10,852 bases of DNA from an uncultured Collinsella sp. (lineage in GTDB: Bacteria > Actinomycetota > Coriobacteriia > Coriobacteriales > Coriobacteriaceae), in NCBI GenBank assembly GCA_902478945.1, contig CABSMX010000074.1, forward strand, positions 1 to 10,852, written 5' to 3'. Of the stretch, positions 5,892 through 10,852 are shown piece after piece; positions within the stretch are counted from its first letter, which is position 1; each line of letters begins with the position of its first letter. The translations under genes were made by a program, and so were the position numbers. The notes under the pieces are model-generated. The model was given only the letters and a program-made list of their open reading frames with translations, ran no database searches and was not told the DNA's origin.

Positions 5892-6911
5892 ATGAGTAAC
5901 GTTCGCGTTTGTGTAGACGTTGTGGGCGGAGACGAGAGGCCCCAGGTTGTCCTCGACGGTATCGAGGCTGCGCTTGCGGCAGATCCCGAGATTGAGGTCT
6001 TGGCCGTCGGTCCCGCTGAAATCGTCAACCCCTTTGCAGCGGCGCATGCCCGCGTGGAGGCCTTGGAGGCCCCCGACGTCATCAGCATGGAGGACGATCC
6101 CATCCGCGCCGTGATGACTAAGCGCAAGTCCTCGATCGTGCTTGCATGCCGTGCCATTAAGAAGGGCAATGCGGACGCGTTTTTCTCGGCCGGCTCGACC
6201 GGTGCCATGACCGCTGCCGCCACGGCCTACGTCACGCCGTTTAGGTATTTGGCGGAGGGCAAGAAGCAGCCGGTCCGTCCGTGCCTGACTAACGCGCTGC
6301 CTAATCGCGCCGGCGGCCTGACGGTGCTGTGCGATATGGGCGCCAATCCCGATGTCACGGTGGACGACATGGTGCGTTTCGCCCAGATGGGTGCTGCCTA
6401 TGCCCGCGTGGTTTTGGACATTGAGCATCCGCGTGTGGGCCTGCTTGCCAACGGCACCGAGGACGAGAAGGGCTCCAACTTTACCAAGGCGTGCTTCCCG
6501 GCCATGAAGGCCGCGGTTCCCGGCTTTGTGGGCAACTGCGAGGGCACCGATCTTACGTCGGGCAATTTTGACGTCGTGGTCGCCGACGGTATGTCGGGCA
6601 ATATTGCGCTCAAGGCCACCGAGGGCGCTGCCAAGTTTTTGCTGCAGGAGCTCAAGGGTGCCTTTATGTCTTCGCTCGGCACCAAGATCGCCGCGCTGCT
6701 CATCAAAAAGCAGATGCGCCAGATTAAGGCCAAGCTTTCGGGCGACGCCAAGGGCGGCGCGATTCTGCTGGGCCTGCGCGGCGTCGTGTTGATCGGCCAC
6801 GGTGCCACGTCGGTCGAGGCCGTCAAGAACGGTACGCTTGCCGCGGCCCAGGCCGTGCGCGCCGGGCTTGTCCAGGACGTTGCCAATTCTATGGACGGTA
6901 TCGTTTTATAA
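5892..6911 (+). CDS. plsX: Phosphate acyltransferase PlsX
   Basis: PlsX converts acyl-ACP and phosphate to acyl-phosphate, the acyl donor for PlsY in phosphatidic acid synthesis; it also links FakA-made acyl-phosphate back to acyl-ACP. It is a peripheral membrane-associated enzyme of the cytoplasm. The 339 residues match the usual 330-340. Visible family blocks are VDVVGGDERPQVVLDG near the N-terminus, FFSAGSTGAMTAAA, VLCDMGANPDV, RVGLLANGTEDEKGS, NCEGTDLTSGNFDVVVADGMSGNI, and VVLIGHGATSVEAVKNG near the C-terminus. The start is fixed by AAGGAG 8 nt upstream. The gene follows a strong terminator by only 18 nt, leaving almost no room for a separate promoter. Neighbouring acpP encodes its acyl carrier. 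fapR, fabD and fabG, which surround plsX in Bacillus, are absent. Confidence 0.97.
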   Translation: MSNVRVCVDVVGGDERPQVVLDGIEAALAADPEIEVLAVGPAEIVNPFAAAHARVEALEAPDVISMEDDPIRAVMTKRKSSIVLACRAIKKGNADAFFSAGSTGAMTAAATAYVTPFRYLAEGKKQPVRPCLTNALPNRAGGLTVLCDMGANPDVTVDDMVRFAQMGAAYARVVLDIEHPRVGLLANGTEDEKGSNFTKACFPAMKAAVPGFVGNCEGTDLTSGNFDVVVADGMSGNIALKATEGAAKFLLQELKGAFMSSLGTKIAALLIKKQMRQIKAKLSGDAKGGAILLGLRGVVLIGHGATSVEAVKNGTLAAAQAVRAGLVQDVANSMDGIVL

Positions 6912-6948
6912 AGGCCGCGTTACGTGGCTCAACCTGTACCGCGTGGGG

Positions 6949-6954
6949 TAGAAT
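6949..6954 (+). promoter_or_regulatory. Candidate acpP promoter -10 (TAGAAT)
   Basis: GTGGGGTAGAAT at 6943-6954 holds a good -10 hexamer TAGAAT with a G-rich lead-in like the promoters at 4462 and 5563. The -35 is not clear; ggctca at 6926-6931 has the right spacing but matches poorly. The last three bases of the -10 are the first three of the adjoining inverted repeat. Confidence 0.5.
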
Positions 6955-6983
6955 CGGAGCCGTATTGCAACGCGGCTCCGATT
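6952..6983 (+). repeat. Perfect 11-bp inverted repeat over the acpP promoter
   Basis: AATCGGAGCCG (6952-6962) and CGGCTCCGATT (6973-6983) are perfect inverted repeats around a 10-nt spacer. Three tandem GTGTT units follow at 6987-7001. As DNA it could be a repressor site covering the -10 and start point. As RNA from plsX read-through it would be a stable hairpin followed by a U/G-rich tract, a poor terminator at best. Confidence 0.8.
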
Positions 6984-7025
6984 GCCGTGTTGTGTTGTGT
7001 TCCATGACATACGAGAGGAAGCGCT

Positions 7026-7268
7026 ATGGATCGCTCCGAAATCTTCGATAAGATCGCCGAAGTCGCCGCTGACGTGCTGGGTGTCGATGTCGCCGACATT
7101 AGCGACGAGACCACTTTTGACGATCTCGATGCCGATTCGCTCGAGCGTCTGCAGCTGGTGACGGCCATCGAGGACGAGTTCGACCTCGAGATCGATGACG
7201 AGACCCTGCTGTCGCTCAACTCTGTCGCCGACGCTGTCGACGCTATTGAAAACGCCAAGGAGGCCTAA
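7026..7268 (+). CDS. acpP: Acyl carrier protein
   Basis: This 80-residue acidic protein carries growing acyl chains in type II fatty acid synthesis on a 4'-phosphopantetheine arm. The attachment site is Ser38 in the motif DADSLERLQLV. The flanking regions have the standard pattern: an N-terminal helix (IFDKIAEVAADVLGV), then after the serine IEDEFDLEIDDETLL and a final helix VADAVDAIEN. A GAGAGGAA block at 7012-7019 serves as the ribosome binding site a few bases before the ATG. The gene probably starts the acpP-rnc-smc transcript: a candidate promoter with a palindrome lies in the 114-nt gap after plsX, and rnc begins 3 nt after the acpP stop. A substitute ACP from polyketide synthesis is unlikely given this context. 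Confidence 0.96.
   Translation: MDRSEIFDKIAEVAADVLGVDVADISDETTFDDLDADSLERLQLVTAIEDEFDLEIDDETLLSLNSVADAVDAIENAKEA
7257..7263 (+). promoter_or_regulatory. Ribosome binding site deciding the TTG start of rnc
   Basis: AAGGAGG, inside the last acpP codons, lies 8 nt before TTG at 7272. This perfect Shine-Dalgarno supports TTG initiation; the following residues match the usual RNase III N-terminus. Confidence 0.85.
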
Positions 7269-7271
7269 GTC

Positions 7272-7997
7272 TTGGCTTTGTCTGAACGACTCACGCGCGC
7301 CCAGGAGATTCTGGGCCATGAGTTCAATAATAAGGTGCTGCTGCGCGCGGCGCTCACGCATCCCTCGGCCGTCGAGGGTCAGCCGGTCTCTGCCAGCTAT
7401 GAGCGCCTTGAGTTTTTGGGCGATTCCATTTTGGGCGCCGTGGTGGCCCGTTCGCTCTTTGAGTCCTATCCCGAGTTTGACGAGGGTAAGCTCACGCGCC
7501 TGAAGGTGTCCCTTGTCTCGGGCGCTACGCTGTCCGAGGTGTCGCACGAACTGGGTATCGACGACATCATCATCTTTGGTGCCTCCGAGACCGGTACCGG
7601 CGCCCGCGGCCTGCATTCGGCGCTCGAGAACGTCTACGAGTCGCTCGTGGGTGCGTTGTATCTGGATGCCGGTTGGGATGCGGCGGCGGAGTTCATCCAC
7701 CGTACGCTCAAGCCGCACCTGGCCTCCGAGCGTGCCGAGCACCCCGCGAACCCCAAGTCGTTCTTGCAGGAGTGCGTGCAGGCAGACGGCCACGAGCCTC
7801 CCGCGTATAAGCTGGTCGGCTCCGAGGGCCCCGCGCATGCGCCCACCTTTACCGCTGTGGTGCTCATCGACGGTATTCGTCAAGGCCGCGGCACTGGTTC
7901 CTCCAAGAAGGAGGCCGAGGGAGCCGCTGCGCTCGAGGCGCTCGACCGCATGGGCTACACCACCAACGGCGTGATTCTCAACAAGAAGCCTGTTTAA
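7272..7997 (+). CDS. rnc: Ribonuclease III
   Basis: RNase III cleaves double-stranded RNA and matures rRNA precursors. The 241-residue product has the nuclease domain at about 1-150 and a double-stranded RNA-binding domain at about 161-228 (starting NPKSFLQECVQ and ending SSKKEAEGAAALEAL). The family signature ERLEFLGDS is at 44-52, giving Glu44, Glu47 and Asp51, equivalent to E. coli Glu38, Glu41 and Asp45. Glu123 in YESLVGALYLD matches E. coli Glu117. The position matching E. coli Asp114 is Asn120 (ENVYE instead of ADTVE), an unusual change at a conserved acidic site. The TTG start is backed by a strong AAGGAGG 8 nt upstream. acpP-rnc-smc is the order also seen in Bacillus, and smc begins 10 nt after the rnc stop. 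Confidence 0.97.
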   Translation: MALSERLTRAQEILGHEFNNKVLLRAALTHPSAVEGQPVSASYERLEFLGDSILGAVVARSLFESYPEFDEGKLTRLKVSLVSGATLSEVSHELGIDDIIIFGASETGTGARGLHSALENVYESLVGALYLDAGWDAAAEFIHRTLKPHLASERAEHPANPKSFLQECVQADGHEPPAYKLVGSEGPAHAPTFTAVVLIDGIRQGRGTGSSKKEAEGAAALEALDRMGYTTNGVILNKKPV

Positions 7998-8007
7998 GCG
8001 AGGAACC

Positions 8008-9423
8008 GTGTATCTCAAGTCCCTCACGCTCAAAGGGTTCAAGTCGTTTGCCGACCGCGCCCATATGTCATTTGAGCCTGGCCTGACCGTCATCGTCGGT
8101 CCCAACGGCTCGGGAAAATCGAACATCTCCGACTCGATTCTGTGGGTCCTGGGCGAGCAGAGCGCCAAGCAGCTGCGCGGCCAGGCCATGGAGGATGTCA
8201 TCTTCTCGGGCTCGTCGGCGCGCAAGCCGGTGGGTGTGGCCGAGGTTACGCTGGTGCTCGACAACTCGGACCATATGCTTCCCGTCGACTTTGAAGAGGT
8301 GGCTATCACCCGCCGCATGTATCGCTCGGGCGAGAGTGAGTACCTCATCAACTCGAGCCCGTGCCGCCTGATGGACATTCAGGACATCCTGCACGATTCG
8401 GGCCTGGGCAAGGATACGCATTCCATCATCAGCCAGGGCAAGCTCGATGCCATTTTGCAGAGCCGCCCCGAGGAGCGCCGCGCTCTTATTGAGGAGGCTG
8501 CCGGCATCTCCAAGCACAAGCGCCGTAAGGAGCGTGCGCTCAAAAAGATCAAGTCGATGGACGAGCACCTGACCCGTGCCCGCGACATCAATAAGGAGAT
8601 CGCCCGCCAGCTGCGGCCGCTGGAGCGTCAGGTCGATCGCGCGCGCAAGTACAAAGAGCTGTCCTCGCGCGCGAACGAGCTTACGCAGATGCTGGCCGTC
8701 GACGAGCTTCGTTCGCTGCAGTCGCAGTGGAACGACTTGGAGAGCCGCTCTAAGGAGGGCGCCGCCGAGCTGGAGCTCGCGCAGTACCGCCTGGGTGAGA
8801 AAGAGCGCGAGCTCGAGAAGCTCCAGGTTATGCTCGAGGAAAAGGGCCTGTTTGTGGGCGATCTGGGCGAGCAGCGCCGCCATATGCAAGACGTGGTCGG
8901 CCGCATCAATTCCGATATGCGCCTGCTCGAGGAAAAGGGCCACAACATGGTGTCGCGCCTGTCCGACATGCGCGGACAGATCTCGAGCTCCGAGCATCAG
9001 CGTCGTCGCGTTGTCGAGGAGCTCGAGGATGCACGTGCCCAGCTTGAGGAGGTGACCGGTGCGCACATGCAGGCCCAGTCCGACGTTGACGCCGCCGGTC
9101 CTGCTGCCGCCCAGCTCCACGAGCGTCGCGTTGCGCTTGACAATCAGATTTCGCAGCTCACGCGCGAGCAGCGCGATGTGCAGCGTGTGGCCGACAACGC
9201 CGCGCTCGAGCTTGCCAAGGTGAAGGACTCGCTGAGCAACGCCGAGGTCGAGGACAACATGTACGCCTCGCGCCTGGAGCAGATCGACGAGCAGCTCGAG
9301 GAGGTCACGGCCTCGCTCGAGAGCCGTCGCGACCGCGCTGAGGAGCTCGAAGGCGCGCTCGATCAGGCCGTCAAGCCCAGGTCGATGCGCGTGAGGCCAC
9401 CGAGGTCGCTCGTGCGGCGTTGA
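8008..9423 (+). CDS. smc: Chromosome partition protein Smc, N-terminal part (frame broken)
   Basis: Smc is the ATPase core of the bacterial condensin that organises and separates chromosomes, working with ScpA and ScpB. The GTG start has AGGA at 8001-8004 in front. The N-terminal head has the usual MYLKSLTLKGFKSFAD opening, Walker A GPNGSGKS at residues 31-38, and the Q-loop region ISQGKLDAILQSRPEERR followed by EEAAGISKHKRR. From about residue 170 the protein is a long heptad-rich coiled coil. The similarity runs cleanly to about residue 456 (VK, ending at 9375). After that the frame yields an Arg/Pro-rich tail (PRSMRVRPPRSLVRR) unlike Smc and stops at 9421-9423. The coiled coil resumes in the next frame, so this is the first half of one gene. 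Confidence 0.95.
   Translation: MYLKSLTLKGFKSFADRAHMSFEPGLTVIVGPNGSGKSNISDSILWVLGEQSAKQLRGQAMEDVIFSGSSARKPVGVAEVTLVLDNSDHMLPVDFEEVAITRRMYRSGESEYLINSSPCRLMDIQDILHDSGLGKDTHSIISQGKLDAILQSRPEERRALIEEAAGISKHKRRKERALKKIKSMDEHLTRARDINKEIARQLRPLERQVDRARKYKELSSRANELTQMLAVDELRSLQSQWNDLESRSKEGAAELELAQYRLGEKERELEKLQVMLEEKGLFVGDLGEQRRHMQDVVGRINSDMRLLEEKGHNMVSRLSDMRGQISSSEHQRRRVVEELEDARAQLEEVTGAHMQAQSDVDAAGPAAAQLHERRVALDNQISQLTREQRDVQRVADNAALELAKVKDSLSNAEVEDNMYASRLEQIDEQLEEVTASLESRRDRAEELEGALDQAVKPRSMRVRPPRSLVRR
9373..9378 (+). other. Frameshift position in smc (one base apparently missing)
   Basis: Before this point the Smc frame has codon starts like 8008; after it, like 9375. Adding one G in AAGCCCAG to give AAGGCCCAG would restore VKAQVDAREATEV without a stop. 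A two-base insertion is formally possible. A sequencing or assembly error is more likely than a real mutation. Confidence 0.8.
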
Positions 9424-10810
9424 AGGACTTGCGTAATCGCGAGAGCGAGGCGCGCAACAAACTGTCCGAGGTTCGCTCTGAGCTCGCGAGCCAAAAGAAG
9501 CTCGATGCCCGCATGGCAGACAGCTCGCCGCTGGTGAGCCGTCTGATGGGTGCGCTGGGCGATGATGTCTCGGGTCGTCTGGGCGACGTGCTCGAGGCTC
9601 CTCGTGAGCTCGAGGGCCTGGTCGAGCAGCTGCTTTCTGGCGATATCGATGCTCTTTTGTTTGATGATGCCGCTACGCTTGAGCGCGCCGGTCGTGCGGC
9701 TCTGGACCAAAAGAAGGCCTCGGGCGAGGCGCTGCTGATGGCGCGCGGCGTGAGCGGCGGTGCTGCTGCTAAGGGTGCTGCCGGTTCGCGTCTGGTCGAT
9801 CGTCTGTCCGTGCGCTCCGGTTATGGCCCGGTTGTCGAGGCCCTGCTCGGCGGCTATTACGTGGTCGATGACTTGGCCGCCGCGCTGGCGGCACCAGTCG
9901 TTGACGGTGTGACCTACGTGACTCCCGATGGCGCCCGCGTGAGCTGTGGCGGCCTGGTGCGCGTGGGGCTCGATGCCGGCGAGGCTTCGGGTGCCTTGGA
10001 GCGCAAGCGTCGCATTCGCGAGTTAGAGGGCCTGGAGCCCGATCTGGCTGCCGTGTTTGAGCATGTGTCAGACCAGGTCGTCGAGGCCAATGCGGCCGTC
10101 GAGGAGGCGCGTGCCGCCGAGGGCGATGCCGCCGGCGAGATCGCCCGTCTTGAGGGCGAGCGCCGCTCGCTGCTTTCCGAGATCGGCCGCTTGGAGCAAA
10201 GCGCCAACAATGCCGAGGTCGAGCGCGTGCGCATCTCGAAGCGCCGCGAGCAGGCCGCCGAGGCCGTCCGCGCTGCGCGTCCGCGCGTTGACGAGCTCAC
10301 CCGTTCGCGCGACGAGGCCCGTGCGCAGGCAAGCGACCTTGGTCTTCAGATTGCCGAAGCCAACGATGAGCTCGATCGCGTGCGCCGTGACGATTCTGAG
10401 GCAGCCGGTAAGCTCGCCGATGCCAAGGTCCGCCTGGCTCAGACGAGCGAGCGCCTGCGTTCGCTGAAGGGCCGCGTGCCCGATCTTGAGCATCGTCTGG
10501 AGGGCATCGACCGCCGTATCCGCGGAACACGCCAGGCCTCGCGCTCGCTCGAGTTGCTGCGCCTGCGCGTCGACCCCATGCACGAGCGCTATTCGGCCCT
10601 GCTGGAGCGCGCGTCGGATTGGGCCGCGCGCCTGCGTGACCAGGCTTCGCTCGAGGAGGCGGACTCGGCCTCGCTCAAGAAGACCATCGAGGACGCCAAG
10701 GCCGAGGTCTCCCGCGCCAAGGAGCGGGTCGATGCCGCCACGGCGACGCAAAACGAGTTCAAGGTCGCACGCGGCAAACTCGAGGTGCAGGTAGAGGCGG
10801 CCATCAAGGC
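9375..10810 (+). CDS. smc: Smc continuation: coiled coil, hinge and returning coiled coil (frameshifted, 3'-truncated)
   Basis: This frame continues the upstream smc half. From 9375 it reads AQVDAREATEVARAALKDL, a coiled coil continuing the heptads before the break. The hinge domain lies at about 9530-9990 and shows the usual blocks SGRLGDVLEAPRELEGLVEQ, YGPVVEALLGGYYVVDDLAAAL and GARVSCGGLVRVG. The returning coiled-coil arm follows. No credible start codon or ribosome binding site introduces this frame; a TTG at 9420 is only a formal start. Joined with the first part, about 935 codons are visible of roughly 1,180 in the family. The C-terminal head with the ABC signature and Walker B is missing because genomic sequence ends at 10810. 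Residues read beyond that point (LLYTSDAADD) are adapter translation. Confidence 0.93.
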
Positions 10811-10852
10811 CTGTCTCTTATACACATCTGACGCTGCCGACGACTAGTCGAG
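10811..10852. other. Illumina Nextera adapter left at the contig end
   Basis: Positions 10811-10829 read CTGTCTCTTATACACATCT, the 19-bp Tn5 mosaic end used in Nextera libraries. GACGCTGCCGACGA at 10830-10843 is the rest of the reverse-complemented Read 1 adapter. CTAGTCGA at 10844-10851 sits exactly where the i5 index belongs and is the reverse complement of TCGACTAG, which I recall as Nextera XT index S513. The final G is the first base of the flow-cell adapter. None of this is genomic. Confidence 0.98.

Noticed and set aside
5887..5895. Two-codon frame ATG AAA TGA overlapping the plsX start, as a regulatory minimal uORF
   Set aside because: The Shine-Dalgarno is only 3 nt away from this ATG but 8 nt from the plsX ATG, so initiation should favour plsX. 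Nothing else supports a role.
6906..8378. Long open frame on the minus strand spanning the acpP, rnc and smc start regions (490 codons)
   Set aside because: It is antisense to clearly recognised genes, its product resembles nothing I know, and long minus-strand frames are expected opposite GC-rich codons. The minus-strand frames at 1935-3023 and 3272-4276 fail for the same reasons.
9373..9423. Programmed ribosomal frameshift in smc
   Set aside because: No convincing slippery heptamer or stimulatory structure is visible, and the family is not known for recoding; a base error explains it more simply.
10811..10829. Tn5-type mosaic end as evidence of a real transposon insertion in smc
   Set aside because: It is followed directly by the sequencing primer sequence and an index, not by transposon DNA, so it is library adapter.
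1..10852. Defence system, prophage, insertion sequence, CRISPR array or biosynthetic cluster
   Set aside because: Every substantial + strand stretch is accounted for by a core housekeeping gene or a short intergenic region, and no direct-repeat array, transposase or phage-like gene is visible.

Overview
The window reads as a GC-rich core chromosomal segment of an actinobacterium. Protein style and gene order point to the class Coriobacteriia, and Collinsella or a close relative is my best guess; this is inference from recall, with no search behind it. Every recognised gene lies on the + strand. I see no mobile element, CRISPR array, tRNA or rRNA. I found no undescribed system: this is housekeeping DNA with a few regulatory puzzles and two clear data-quality problems.

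Layout. (1) Positions 2-4439 form a tight run: a 5'-truncated fatty acid kinase gene (fakA), recG (10-nt gap), rsmD (4-nt overlap) and coaD (8-nt overlap). (2) A promoter at about 4449-4472 precedes a small coiled-coil gene resembling actinobacterial DivIVA/SepIVA proteins, joined by a TAATG stop-start overlap to a DUF177 (YceD/YlbN) gene. (3) A further promoter at the end of the DUF177 gene serves rpmF (ribosomal protein L32, only 59 codons). A very strong intrinsic terminator follows at 5844-5873. (4) plsX starts only 18 nt after that terminator. (5) A promoter overlapped by a perfect 11-bp inverted repeat leads into acpP, rnc (TTG start) and smc, which are closely packed.

How the genes fit together. 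FakA phosphorylates exogenous fatty acids, PlsX interconverts acyl-phosphate and acyl-ACP, and AcpP carries the acyl chains, so three proteins of the acyl-phosphate route to phospholipids are encoded here. The order resembles two Bacillus subtilis clusters spliced together: yloV-recG-(fapR)-plsX-(fabD-fabG)-acpA-rnc-smc, with ylbH(rsmD)-coaD-ylbN(DUF177)-rpmF inserted. fapR, fabD and fabG are absent. RecG and Smc act on chromosome maintenance; RsmD, L32 and RNase III act on ribosomes and RNA.

Data quality. The smc reading frame breaks once, near 9375, consistent with one missing base. The last 42 bases (10811-10852) are not genomic: they match an Illumina Nextera Read 1 adapter, an i5 index and the first base of the flow-cell sequence. 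The Smc C-terminal head is therefore missing because the contig ends.
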